A stretch of 64,000 nt of DNA. It comes from Bursaphelenchus xylophilus. Taxonomy: Eukaryota; Nematoda; Chromadorea; Rhabditida; Aphelenchoididae. Where the stretch lies: positions 4,898,001 to 4,962,000 of the forward strand of contig CAJFCV020000006.1 of assembly GCA_904066235.2 (NCBI GenBank), written 5' to 3'. The notes below the pieces were generated by a model, which was given only the letters and a program-made list of their open reading frames with translations, ran no database searches and was not told the origin of the DNA. This document shows positions 52,852 through 64,000 of the stretch, in pieces (positions within the stretch are counted from its first letter, which is position 1; each line of letters opens with the position of its first letter). The position numbers and the translations under genes were made by a program.

Positions 52852-54567
52852 ATGTTTGAAAAGACGGGTTTATTTTTGTTACTGGTGCTAATAAACACAG
52901 TAAAAAGGTATGTTAAGGTGGAATTAAAGATAACATTGGGATCTCAGCTTGTCATTTCCGGACTTTATTCGCAATTCAAATCATAAAGATGGCAAAACTT
53001 TTGCTGTTCTGGTTGCTGGATCGACCGGAATTGAGAATATCCGACATCAGCTGGACGTTTGTCGGGTTTACGGGCAGCTGAGGAAATACGGAGTAAAAGA
53101 AGAGAATATTCAGGTGTTAATGAATGGAGTGGAAGATGTACGGTAAGTCTATGATTGTACTGCAAATCCTGACATACGGTATCAGAATTCATAGCTTATT
53201 ATTTTTCTTATTGTAATTTTTAACTCAATGAAACATTTCTTGTTATGATAAATGTTTAGAAACTGTGTATACAATCTCAGTTTATACATCAACTACTCCT
53301 ACCAAGCTCTATTTCAGACGATTTGGCAGTGGAAGTAACGGTATTCCATGTGATATCCCCAAGTCAAAAAATGCATCGCTCTCCAATCTAATTGAAGCCA
53401 TGAACTTCACCAAGTCAATACATGGATCCAAAAATCGTTTCATCTTCTACTTTTCTGGTTATGCTGGGCCCAGTTTAATGTTGCTTCCGCAAGAAATTTT
53501 AACCAAAGACGTTATGAACAAGACTATTTCAACGCTATATCGGCAACGAGTCTTCAAGAAGCTGGTCTTTTATGTAGAAGCACCGTATGCCACCTCCATT
53601 TTCGATGGAATTCTCCCTAATACAGGGAATTTTATGTTGATTACTGCTTCACAAGCAACTTCAACATCGTACGCAACGGATTGCCGAGTTTACGATGGGC
53701 TGCCGACTTGTTTGGGAGACAAATTTACTGTCAACTGGATTAAAGGAAGTGCAAACAAAAACCAGACAACACGAATGGTAAGTGCAACCAAATTTATGGG
53801 AACGTAAATCAACAACGGAGTCTTTTGTTTTTCAAATATTTAGTTTTATTATCAAAATTGCAAATACTCTGTATTCAGCCGACAAGAATAACTTTTTTCA
53901 TCGCTTTCAAAGGTCGCAGATGAATAACAATTTTAAATTTTGAAGAACAACGAAAAACTCTTCAAAGCAACGTCATTCAAAGAGCTGAATCAGAAATAAC
54001 TATTTTCAGGAATACTTTGAAGAAATGTCAACATTTGATGTGAATACATGGATCAAAAAGAAGCAGATTCAAATTGCTCAGAAGCAAAACAAAACTGCTC
54101 TGATTTGTGAGCTGAACTGGCAACTGGATTACATCTCATTGATTACATCCTTTGCCATTGAAGATATCACTGCAATTCACAATGCGTTCGTGGTTGATCA
54201 AAAAAGAGATAACCGTAAGATGGCTGGATACTTGGGGATGAAGAAACGGATAAAGTGCGAATCAGAAATCATCATTGCGTTCAGCAAAAGCTGTTATGAC
54301 GTGACAAAAGTAAGTAAAATTTTGCTAAAATATAGTTAGATACTGATGCTTGGTTTAAAACGCCTTTCTTCTAATTGCAAGTTTTGAGCTCAACTTCATA
54401 ATCGCATAAATGTTTCGTTTTCTTTTCAGATGCCATTCCTAGTCCAGCACATCCAGCCTTTGCTAAACCTTTGCACCGTTGGAGTTTCCACTTCCAGTAT
54501 AATCAATGTCATGTCAGAAACTTGCAAAGAAGCTCCCGTTCAAGAGCTGATTCCTCTTTGTAAATAG
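52852..54567 (+). CDS. Legumain-like pseudoenzyme (peptidase C13 fold, catalytic dyad lost)
   Basis: Five exons, 52852-52907, 52948-53142, 53318-53777, 54010-54309 and 54430-54567, give 382 residues with no stops. There is a signal peptide ([13 protein letters not shown]), and the C13 opening [18 protein letters not shown] is well kept. The catalytic His of family motif (S/A)(D/G)HG is Tyr here (YFSGYAGPS). The catalytic Cys of EAC(Y/H)SGS is Pro (VEAPYATS). The segment before the His is about 60 residues shorter than in the neighbouring legumains. The [25 protein letters not shown] and C-terminal helical prodomain regions remain. It should therefore fold like legumain without protease activity; a regulatory or binding role is a guess. 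Exon 2 (195 nt) and exon 4 (300 nt) match the active paralogues in length. Confidence 0.85.
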
Positions 54568-55278
54568 CTCGCATTTGAAATTTCATTTATTATTATAGTT
54601 GATCTGCACAATTAGTTTATGTACTACTTAGGTCTAATAACTTTAATCAACTGGGTATTTGTTGCAATAAAAAAAAACTCACGGCGGTATTTTTACAAAA
54701 TTTTGGTACGCGCGAAACGGGTTCCACAGCACACCCCAAGTGATGCTTGAATTTGAGCATCTACAAGTAAAAGCAGACCCTGAGGATTCAGGAAAAAGGA
54801 ACATTTCGACAAAAGCTATAGCCAGTTAAAATTGGGTTACAAAACGCCGCATTCTGTAAAAAAATAAGTTCATGTGCAGTCAACTTATCGGTATAATCAG
54901 GCCATAAAAAAACTTTTTGCATTCCTTTGCAATATTTATGGATTGCATTAGCTTCCTCACAATAGCTATGCTAATTCTATTTTATGGAAGTTATAAAAAA
55001 TTATTAATGAAAGCTGTGCAAGTTTACGTAGCTGAAGAGGGTTGAAATTTTTTAGTCTTACTGTTTATGCAATGTATCAATTCGGTAATCATTTCAACTG
55101 TGCTAAACTGAGCTTTATGGTAGGAGGTCAAATTTTTCGGCCACATTTGCAAAATCATTTACTTTGTCTTTGCATTTCGTCAGAAAATTGCAATATTAAT
55201 CGGCCTTTGTTCCTTTCAATGGCTAAAATAATTGAGCTATATAATGACGAATAAGAAAGGAGTTTTTGAATTTTGAGT
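54568..55278. other. Intergenic between legumain paralogues
   Basis: About 710 bp. A poly(A) signal for the upstream gene is near 54668. Nothing else recognised. Confidence 0.45.
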
Positions 55279-57344
55279 ATGGATCTTCTTACAGTAGCTT
55301 TATTACTCTTCCGTTTTGTCTCCGCCGTCTTTTCGTTGTAAGTTTATTGGCTGAAGAACGCGTAGCAGAGCTCTAAAAGAGAGAATGGAAGGAGCTAAAC
55401 GCGAAATTGATAACTACTTTCTCGTTTTTGCGAAAAGGTTGGCGTTCTTAATACCATAAGTTTGAAGAATGCTCACGTTCTGGATCATGTAGATGTGGAT
55501 TGCCTTGTAGACAACATTTTAAAATGTTTCAAGTTGTTTTCGAAAAAATACTACATTTATGGCAGTTAAATCATCATCCATACTTAAATTAAACTGGTTT
55601 GGTTCTTTTTAACGATACTTGTTTTAGTGAACCTCTAGACATTACACAAGACCGAACGAATAAAAGTGCTGTATGGGCAGTTCTGGTAGCCGGCTCATGT
55701 GGATTCGAGAACTACCGCCACCAAGCCGACGTTCTCCATGCCTATCACATCTTGCGGGAGAGAGGAGTTCCCAGCCAAAACATTATCACCATGGTTTGCA
55801 ATGACATTGCCAACGACACAAAGTAGGCGTGTTTCATTAGTGTTTATACTCTAGAATCATTCCTTTTTTAAAATCCTCGCTTTAGCAATCCCTACGAAGG
55901 AATGGTTTTCAACGAACCAAACGGGCCAAACTTGCTGGAAGATGCGAAGATGGATTACCAAGGAAAGGATGTATCGCCACAGACGTTCATGGAGATTATT
56001 TGGGGGAATGCTACCGGGCCAGTCTTGAATAGCACTGAGAACGATAGAGTATTCATCTACTACGCGGGTCACGGTGAAAATCAGACATTGTCGTTTCAGG
56101 TGGATAACCCTTTAGATCAGGTAAGTGAGGTGTCCGAAAAAAGTACCCAAAAGGAAAATTACTGCTGTATTATTTCAAATAATGATGCCAAATTAATTGT
56201 TTTAGCTGAACGCTAACCACATCAAAGCCCTGTTTGAGTTCATGTACCAAAAGAAGATGTACAAGCGATTAGTGTTTTATGTCGAAGCCTGTCATTCAGG
56301 CTCACTCTTCTCCGAAGACTACGCCAAGGACAAGAATATCTACGCTGTTACGGCAGCCAGTGCGGAAACGACTTCTTTCAGTGCGAATTGCATAAAACTA
56401 CCAGATAGAGGAATCAGTTCAGAATACAGCGAGCTTTGTTTGGGAGACGAGTTCTCCTCGAATTGGATGGCTTTTGCTGAAGAAGCCGAACCGACGGTCA
56501 ACACGTTGCTGGATCAATATCAGTTCTCCAGAAAGAACACTCTAAGAAGCCAAGTTCAACAATTCGGGGACACCAGTTTTGTCCAAGAGCCCATTGGCTA
56601 TTATCAAGGAAATATTATGGCGAAGGAGGCAGAGGGTTTCAAAGATGATAAAGTTAAGACCTTTCTGGAAGTGGGAGAAAGAGAAACCGAGGTGATTCCG
56701 GTAAGGAAATCGTCAAAGAAGATGAGGCCGACGCTAGGTCGGAAAGGTGCGGTTAAAAAGATCAAAGGATTCATTTATTCGGACGAAAAGCCAATCACAA
56801 GAAAGCCTGCAAAATTTGTTCCGAAAAAGGTACAATTTTTTTGTAAAGCATTTTAAAAATTTTTGAAGATATAAAGATCCCTTTTCCAGCTCCTAAACAA
56901 AAAGTTTGGCTCATATCCCGTCAGAGACATGGCAATTATGCAGCTGAAAAACAAAGTTGACAACACGAAAAACGCAACGGTCAAGGCAATGCTACAGTAC
57001 AAACTGGACACAATGAAAAGAAATAGAGAATTGGCCGATGCACATATGAAAGATATCTTTGAAAAACTGGACAATCTGCAGAATGATAAAACAAAAGAGG
57101 TCAAAGCGGAATGGCCATGTCGTACGAAGGTTATTCAACAGTTCACAAGACATTGCTACAAGTTGTCTAGAGTGAGAAAATAGTCATCCCGTGACAGTAG
57201 TAAACTTTGATTTTTCAGGACCGTTACGTTGCCAAGTACACTGGAAAGTTATACTCTTACTGTGACCGACATTACAAACAGGAGGAAATTGAAAAGGTTT
57301 TGGAGGGAAACTGTCAGAAACGCTTCGCAAAACAAGTCGTCTAA
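55279..57344 (+). CDS. LGMN-like: Legumain (asparaginyl endopeptidase, C13) with long basic linker
   Basis: Six exons, 55279-55337, 55628-55822, 55886-56120, 56206-56829, 56890-57171 and 57219-57344, give 506 residues. The signal peptide is MDLLTVALLLFRFVSAVFS. Core motifs are [35 protein letters not shown] with the catalytic His, and VEACHSGSLF with the catalytic Cys. The C-terminal helical prodomain has conserved Cys residues. It should cleave after Asn in acidic compartments (lysosome or gut). About 60 extra residues, rich in Lys/Arg (RKSSKKMRPTLGRKGAVKK), lie between catalytic domain and prodomain, where the neighbour at 59-62 kb has about ten. The region is inside a coding exon, so it may be an extended activation linker. 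The sequence next to the active His (GHGEN) also departs from the common DHG(G/A)PG. Confidence 0.9.
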
Positions 57345-57783
57345 CATTGTCTGTCTGATCCCTGAATTTAAAAAAACAACATTTGTTAGATGGTAAATAA
57401 ATTTTCAATGCCTAAAGAATAAAAATTGATGGCAAAGTTGAAGCAAGTCACCCTCGAAGCGACTTTCAAACTTTTTCATAAGGGTTTGAAATTTATTGTA
57501 ATACTTTTAAATATTTTTGAAAGGGACTAGAAATATCTAGAAATAGTTGTTTTACAAAGTCCCTACAACTCGTTTTTCCAGACATTCACACAATCTGCCA
57601 GCCATTTCTCATTTCCGAGAATCTCCCTCCGAGTCTGTAGTATTTCATCTTGTTTATTATGTGAATATTTTCGCTTTAGAGCACCGGTTCGAACGCACTG
57701 TGCACTTTCACCTGTCAGGGGTGGGAACACTCACCGTTCCCAGCCTTCCAATGCCCTCCGGACCGCTTCAATTGCCTGTTACA
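57345..57783. other. Intergenic / 5' flank of lectin-like gene
   Basis: Poly(A) signals of the upstream legumain lie near 57394 and 57418. One isolated GCACTGTGC palindrome occurs near 57698, the same motif that is clustered at 28.8-30.4 kb. The open frame extending upstream of 57784 has no signal peptide and was not used. Confidence 0.45.
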
Positions 57784-58918
57784 ATGATGGGTGCTGGTGT
57801 TCTTTTGAGCGTTGGCTTTCTCTTGACCTGTTTCTGGAGTTGTAATGGGCAGAACATAACAACAACAACTATCACGACGGTCGCTGCAACCACCGCGGCA
57901 GGCGGAAATTCAACTGGTAAGGGGCGGCATGTTGTAAACTGCGGTAGTTCATATTTTCCATGCCTTGCGGCAACCTTTAATTTAAGTTTTTTGCGCTTGA
58001 TTAAAATTTAAAACGTATTTTTTAATTGAAATATGCAAATTTTAAAAAAATGATATTTTTAGTCTCCTCCCAAACAGTCCAGACCACAACTGCAAGTGCT
58101 GTCTTAGAAATGTGCGAGGTCTTAGACGGCCTGCAGAACATGATGATGTCATACTATGACAACTCTACGAGTAGGTGTTATGTGGTTGTGGGAAACGAAA
58201 AATCCGATTATAACACGACCGTGGAGAAGTGCAATATTCTCGAACAAAGCGCGGATGGGAATTGGACTTGCCGGGTTCCGAACTTGGACACGACCAATGT
58301 GATTAACGAATTGCCCGCGAAGATGAAGGTGGGTTCAAAATTAAGTCAAAAACTTTGAGTAAATTGCGCACATTACATCAAAAAATACGTATGACAGTAG
58401 AAGGAAATATAACATATTTCGGAAATAAATTTTTCTTTATGAGTCCTCCCATTTTAGATGTCCTACTACTTTATTGGTCTTCGTCGACCATCTTGTAATG
58501 CCACCTGGATTTGGGATGTTGGAGAGAACGTAACAGCTCCTTATAAAGGAAATTTCTCGACCCTAGAGGCGGGAGATGAATGTAGTTATAATAATTATGT
58601 AATCTCTGCTACCGGAATCACTCCCGCCTACATGAATTACACTACTCAGACGTTCTGCGAATGCGGTGAGTTAATTTCAAAACCTTTGGCTTATTTTGAT
58701 TAAGAGCGCTCTGATTTCTCATCGTTTTGAATTTCTTATTGCCTAAGGCTTCCTACTGTAACAGCATTTTGAATTCTAACATTTTTGAATAATTCAAGTT
58801 CTCTCCAGGGTATTGCAATTACATTTTTTCAGGGACCCACCTCAACAACGTTCCCGGACTCCTTGGAATTTCGTTTCTCCTGCTCTTTTCCACCTTGGTT
58901 ATCACCATGGCTACGTGA
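57784..58918 (+). CDS. Small C-type-lectin-like protein, probably GPI-anchored
   Basis: Exons 57784-57916, 58063-58328, 58458-58665 and 58833-58918 give 230 residues. The N-terminal signal peptide (MMGAGVLLSVGFLLTCFWSC) is followed by a Thr-rich stalk (ITTTTITTVAATTAA) likely to be O-glycosylated. A divergent CTLD-like region follows, with RCYVVVG, YYFIGLRRP, TWIWDVGENV, and FCEC near its end. Several N-glycosylation sequons are present (NTT, NWT, NAT, NVT, NFS). The last 23 residues are a hydrophobic tail (GLLGISFLLLFSTLVITMAT) with no cytoplasmic part, which fits a GPI-anchor signal. The calcium-binding EPN/QPD and WND motifs are absent, so sugar binding by the usual mode is doubtful. It sits between two legumain genes and converges with the minus-strand one. 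Confidence 0.75.
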
Positions 58919-59144
58919 CATAATTAAAAAGTTCCCATTGTAATTACAACAAAATATGAAATTTCCATAGATATTTACTTCTATTTTCTGCACTTTTTAT
59001 TTTCCACCTTGCACTTTTAAGCATCGTATCTTGAAAGATTTCTGTTTGATTTTTAATTTTTCCAAAGTATACAAATTGACTAGAAAATAGTACAAATTTT
59101 ATTTTACTCTCTAAAAATAAGAAGAAGTGCGAATATTGGGATGA

Positions 59145-61892
59145 TTACAAGACAAATTGTACAGGAGTATCCAAACAGTGGTCCATCATTTCGTCGATGA
59201 TTCTTTGAGTCGGGATCTTTCGGTTGCACATGTTGTTCAGAGCGTGTAAATGGTCGATCACGTAGGGGTTCTGGAAATGGAATAGATAGTTTTTAAGATA
59301 ATGAAAATTTGAACGTTCTAGTTCTGCCATAGCTATCCAGTGGAGACAGAGTTTAAGACCAAATAAGATGACTTTTTCTGGGTTCGTTTCAACGCTTACT
59401 AAAAAGAACCAATCCCCTATAATGTTGCAGTAATCCCCATAGTAAACGACTCAAAATTTCACTCAAGAAATTTGGAGAAAAATTTGGGACAAAAGTATGA
59501 TTCCTGACCTTAGCGATGTTGTAGCAGATCCTGTTGAATGCCTTGAAGACCGCATCATGACATTCCAAGTTCTTGATGGGCTCTCCTTTATTCCTAAGGA
59601 CATTTCTTCGATTGATTGGATCGTTGACCAATTTCTTGATGAAAGCGTTGAAATGGAATCTGAACACATTTCTTTTCTGGGTAATCTCCTCAATCTGGTC
59701 TTCAATGTCTTGCTGTTCATCGGCCGAATTCACTCTCTGCAGCTTGGCCTCGAGCATTTTGATTGGGACATCTGTGGAGCGCCATTTCGCGTAGTTGTTT
59801 GCCGATCCCTAAGATACAATTTTTATTTCTTTTCGGTGATCACATTGCATTACAATGACCAAAGTCTTGTCGTTGTTTACCGGTATTACTCGAGTTTTAC
59901 GAGTTTATTTGTTTAGCAAAAGTTTTCGGTATAAGATTACTTATCAATTCGTACAATGCACTAGATAATCGAATTTCTGGAAAGTTACCGTGTCCTTTAG
60001 GGACACAAATTTTTACAAAAAATATTCCACAAATATTTTTTGTCGTATAAAATGTCACCTGTGATTAAGATCTCTTTCAAGGAACCTTCCCAAAAAATGA
60101 AGCTTGTGATCGATGAATGATATGTTTAGAATCATCTGATATCTGCACCCCTTTTTATTTTGAAAGGGGAATGAACTCTGGCCTGACGCTTTGGCCATTT
60201 GGATTTGGAAAAAAAGGGTTTGTTTATCCCCAAAATACGTAATGTTTCTTTGATTTTTGGAAATAAAAGTGGACATTTTTGCAGTTGAAGGCAATTGTCG
60301 GATTTTGCCTTTGTTCCTAAAGTCATCCTATATCTCCAACTTACCCTCGGCACAGCCAAACTCTTATTGATGTACTCCTCCCTCCCTTGGAAATCCCCAA
60401 CCGGCTCGGACACAAAATGAAGGTCTCCAAACTTCATAACATGGCTGTCGGCCGTCTCTTTCTTCACAATATCAAACTGAGTCGACAGAGTCTCCTTCTC
60501 GATGTCCTCACGATCCGAATCCTCCATCCAATTCACCGAGAACAAGTCGCCCAAACAGACGCCGCGCAACTTTTTGCTGTCGCAATAACAGGCGTACGAA
60601 CTCTCGGCGGCATTGGCCGCGGTGACCGCGTAGATGTTTGTGTTCTTGGGGAGGAATCCCTGGAACATAGAGCCGGAATAACAGGCCTCCACGTAGAGGA
60701 CAAGCTCCTTGTACGAGTTCTTGGCGTGGATTTCGTGGAGCGTGGCGCTGAGATCCTTGACTGTTAGCTGAAAAAAAGTAGGAGTTTGAGGGGTTTTGGA
60801 GGGTGTCTCTGGATAAAATTTTTTGTCAATGTACGCAGTGGTCTATGTGGTCTATTTCACCAATTTTTGAAATTAACCTTAGCGAGAAACAGTTGACTCA
60901 AAAAAAGGTAGACTTGACTCTAATCTGAAAACATCATGCAGCTTGCCCATGTAAGACGCAAAAACGTCATTAAGACCAACAAGAGAAACACTTTACCTAA
61001 AGTCTTTACGCAGCGTATTTTACCTCCAAACTTTACTTACCGAATCCGATGGAAAGCTGAGAATTCCAGGTCCTCCATGATCAGAGAAGTAGACGAACAC
61101 TCGATCCTTCTCAGTGCTGTTCAAAACTCTGTTTCCTCCATTGTGTTCTCCCTTCAAAACCTTCAAGAAGTTCTCTGGATTCACATCATCTCCCGTGTAA
61201 TCAATCTTTACACCCGCATAGACATCAGACCCGTTCGGATGGTTGAAAATCTTGCCTTTGTAGGGGTTTCTGAAAGAGTTGGAGGAAAAATTAAAATTCT
61301 TATAAGTAAATGAAGTTACTAACAATAAGGAGGTACATTATTAGAGTCTTTGGAAAGCAATCAAGGCTGACCAATTTCTGTGCGAAAGTTCCTATCATTC
61401 TCAACCAAAAAATCAACCTACTCCTCGTTATGTGCAATATCATCGTACATCATGGTGATTATATGATCTTCTGGGATTCCATGATTCCTCAAGATGTGGT
61501 AGGCATGGCAGATGTCGGCTTGGTGTCGATAATTCCACCAGGAATTGGATCCAGCGACCAGAACTGCCCAGATTTCCCCGTCATTGTCATCATTGCGGAA
61601 TGGGGGAATCTGTCGGCTAAAAATGGTAATTCTGATGAATAAGAAGAAAGAAGACGATAAGTTATAAGCCTGCTATGATGAAAAGAATATTATAAAGAGC
61701 CATGAAGCACCCGAAATCTTTGATTTTTTCTGCGATTTTGAACAAAACGAGATTTTACCAAAAAAGGCCAAAACAAACTTTGTAAAAGACTTGTAACTTT
61801 TTTGATTGGTTATACAAAAATCTTGGCTCAACTTACGATTGAACTACCAGTAAAATCCCAGCGATCAGACCAATAACCGCTGTGTTCATCAT
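59145..61892 (-). CDS. LGMN: Legumain (asparaginyl endopeptidase, C13)
   Basis: Six exons, 61892-61837, 61616-61422, 61269-61041, 60767-60345, 59808-59509 and 59270-59145, give 442 residues, close to the family norm of about 430. The signal peptide is [19 protein letters not shown]. Motifs are [50 protein letters not shown] (catalytic His), [13 protein letters not shown] (catalytic Cys) and [17 protein letters not shown]-terminal prodomain ends in [10 protein letters not shown]. All features of an active lysosomal or gut cysteine protease are present. Exon lengths of 56, 195, 300 and 126 nt recur in its two paralogues, showing one ancestral gene structure. TGATAA sites lie about 170-200 bp upstream. 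A minus-strand poly(A) signal is at about 59097-59102. Confidence 0.93.
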
Positions 61893-62456
61893 TTTTTATA
61901 ATATATTACACTTGAGCGCTACCTGAAGGCCAATTTAACCGAGTATCAGACCCGAATCTTGCTAACGATTTATCCTCCAAATTGTTCCGAAATTACCCCC
62001 CGGGGATTTCTCGGAAATGTCCGATCAGATGGTCGAAGGGGGTCGTTATAAACAGCGATTGATAAACGATCCGATCACTTGATAAGATCAGTCCAATTCT
62101 GTTTGCCCGGAGGGCGGGGCCCAGAACTCAAAGTAAACGCCGAGATAAGGATGTAGGACCTGCAGTTTCCTTGCACTTACCGTCAAAACAATTACTCTCC
62201 GGCATATAAGGGAATTTTGGACTCGGTCCAAAAATTTGCAGCGATCATGAGAACTAGTTATTGTCCGAAGTGTGCCTTGATCATGCGTTTCTAGTGACAA
62301 AAATAACCTTTTGATGGCATATTTTGATTAATAGGAACATTTAGACAGCAATTTATCCAAAAATAGATCTAATAAATACACTTCATTTCCTCAGAATTCA
62401 CCGTCAAACAACAAAATAAGTTCTTTCAACAATAAATCACAAAATTAACCCGGAGT
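61893..62456. promoter_or_regulatory. Legumain promoter region with GATA sites
   Basis: The 564 bp between the legumain start and the NEMF stop. At 62059-62085 two TGATAA elements (TTGATAAACG, TTGATAAGAT) lie close together, and a further GATAAGG is at about 62135. In Caenorhabditis, clustered TGATAA sites mark intestinal genes bound by ELT-2-type GATA factors. The assignment here is inference. Confidence 0.4.
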
Positions 62457-64000
62457 TTACTTGGCTTTGCTTCTCATCAGAGCCGGCGCTGATACTCGGA
62501 CTTTTCCTGGGAGACTCTGGACAACGCTTGGATCCGAGACCAGCGATTTCACGAGGTTTCGTTCGGCTTGAGTGGCTGTTTTGTCTTTCTAAAACCAGAA
62601 TCATCATTTTGATAGAGTAAAAAAAAAATATTACGTATTTTAAAAAAAGGACTTACTTGGAACAATTCCAGAGCGGTCTTCACAGCACGACCTCTTTTTC
62701 CAGTTCCGGGAGTGATTTTTACCTGAAATTTGTAAAATATATACTTGTATATAAGTATGTATATAAGGAAAAATGCAAGCCTAAATTATTCCCAAATATC
62801 CCTCATTCCTTTACCTTATATTTGAATTTCTGCATCGCCGAATACGGAGCGCAGACTGCGACCACGAAAAGAATGCCGTCATCTGCTCTGGGATGGGGAC
62901 ACAGGGACTTGAGGACAGCTTCTTCTTGGTCCAAGCCCTCCAACTGATCAGGTTCCTCCTCCTCTTCTTCTTGTTCTTCCTTCTTCTCCTCTTTTTCTTC
63001 ATTTTCTTCTTCTTTTTGCTCTTCCTGCCCTTCTTCTTTTATTTCTGGCTCTTCTTCCTCCTGTTTTACTTCAACCTCTTCTGGCAAATCCTCATCCTTG
63101 GCCGTTTTCTTCTTCGCTTTGCCTTTTTTGAGTTTGTTCAGGACTAAAAAAAATAATTTTTATGATGGATATTATCTTACCCTTGGTTGGCTGAGCCCCC
63201 AATTTTCGCAATTGCTCGGATCTTTCATCCTCCGTTTGATCTGCATACTTTTTCTTGATCTTGTCCAGCTTATGCTTTTGACGTTTTGTCATTGGAGCAT
63301 CCTTTCCCGGGGCTGCAACAAAACTTTTTTATACGTTAATAAAAGTATATTCCACATAACAATCTAGTATTTTAAAAACAAAACGAGTTCAAAACACTCT
63401 GAAATTCACAAAAACGTACCTTTCACTTCTCTATTCTTCTCTTCTTCAGCTTCAATCTTGGCTTTCTCTTCCAAATATTTTTCTCTTTGGTTTTTCTCCC
63501 GGACTGGTTGAATTAACTGGATGAGTGTGAAATCTTCGTCATCTTCGCCTTTTGTCACGGTGGAATCGAGTCGTATGTCATCCAATTTTAACTAAAATAA
63601 CAGTATTTCCCATCATAAATCAAAAAATGGAACGTTTTCGACTAACAGAGAGACTTGACCCGAATGGGTCAAGTCTTCCCTCCTCAAAACTAAATACGAA
63701 TCAAGGTCAAATCCAAAACCATTTTACCTCAACATCTGGAAATTCATCATTCTCCTCATCATTCGCATCTTCATCGTCTCCTTTGAGCTCTTCTCCCTCC
63801 TCTTCTTCTTCATTTATATTATCCTTGGGTTCCTCCGTATCAACGCTAACTCTAGACGAGGAGATTTTCTCCGCAGCTTCTGCAAGATGCTTCTGAGTTG
63901 ATTCTTCATCCAGTCTTAAAATTAAATAAATGTTTTTCGCACAAACCCAACACAATTTATATTATACCACCCACCTGAAGAACAATCCAAATCCAAGTTG
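62457..64000 (-). CDS. NEMF: NEMF/Rqc2 ribosome quality-control factor, 3' part
   Basis: Partial: seven complete exons plus the end of another (from the window edge: 64000-63975, 63914-63728, 63591-63420, 63312-63181, 63143-62815, 62722-62657, 62588-62457). The edge exon reads GFGLFFRLDEES, the end of the NFACT-R domain. An acidic stretch follows, then the diagnostic KHKLDKIKKKYADQTEDERS, a long Glu/Lys-rich low-complexity segment, and the NFACT-C domain with ILFVVAVCAPYSAMQKFKYK, KITPGTGKRGRAVKTALELF and LPGKVRVSAPALM. NEMF binds 60S subunits carrying stalled nascent chains, stabilises Listerin and adds C-terminal tails. The N-terminal NFACT-N domain lies outside the window. All phases are consistent. 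Confidence 0.92.

Noticed and set aside
52852..54567. Calling the first legumain-like gene a pseudogene
   Set aside because: No stops or frameshifts in five correctly phased exons, and the signal peptide is intact. Loss of catalytic residues alone does not make it a dead gene.
52948..56829. Caspase or metacaspase identity for the protease cluster
   Set aside because: The (D/G)HG...EAC(Y/H)SGS arrangement is shared with clan CD in general, but the LVAGS..ENYRHQAD opening, signal peptides and helical C-terminal prodomain are specific to legumain.
62893..63147. Plus-strand frame rich in Phe/Leu
   Set aside because: It is the antisense of the Glu/Lys-rich segment of NEMF, so the apparent transmembrane composition is an artefact.

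Overview
This window is nuclear DNA from a nematode. The evidence is the set of small genes split by short introns (about 40 bp upwards) with TTTTCAG/TTTTAG acceptors, intron-poor core histone genes ending in the replication-dependent stem-loop, expanded secreted proteases (a pepsin-like aspartic protease and three legumain-type genes), short-chain dehydrogenases, and tRNA-Val genes of nematode type. The species cannot be named from the sequence. Exon models were assembled by hand from splice signals and reading phase.

Layout. 1-7 kb: gene-poor, with two tRNA-Val(CAC) genes and a complete 821-bp non-autonomous hAT-like element with an 8-bp target duplication. 7.0-8.7 kb (-): secreted aspartic protease. 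8.7-28.7 kb: gene desert holding a nested pair of inverted-repeat transposons (11.3-15.2 kb) with decayed coding exons, a third tRNA-Val and tRNA-like debris. 28.76-30.43 kb: a cluster of 21 exact copies of the odd palindrome GCACNGTGC in 1.66 kb, the most striking unexplained signal in the window. 30.9-33.8 kb (+): FAM43-like PTB-domain gene just downstream of that cluster.

35.4-40.3 kb (+): histone cluster H3-H2B-H4-H2A, all in one direction, each with its own TATA box and 3' stem-loop. 40.7-42.3 kb (-): CHID1-like GH18 protein. 43.0-44.1 kb: inverted-repeat element. 44.2-49.4 kb: two divergently oriented SDR paralogues with matching exon structure. 49.5-51.8 kb (-): unrecognised Cys-rich secreted protein.

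52.85-61.9 kb: legumain locus. It has a predicted pseudoenzyme lacking both catalytic residues (+), an active-type legumain with a long basic linker (+), a small C-type-lectin-like, probably GPI-anchored protein (+), and an active-type legumain (-). 62.46-64 kb (-): 3' part of NEMF/Rqc2, running off the window.

The secreted proteases, the lectin-like surface protein and TGATAA sites beside one legumain would suit a gut digestive or endolysosomal programme, but this is inference.
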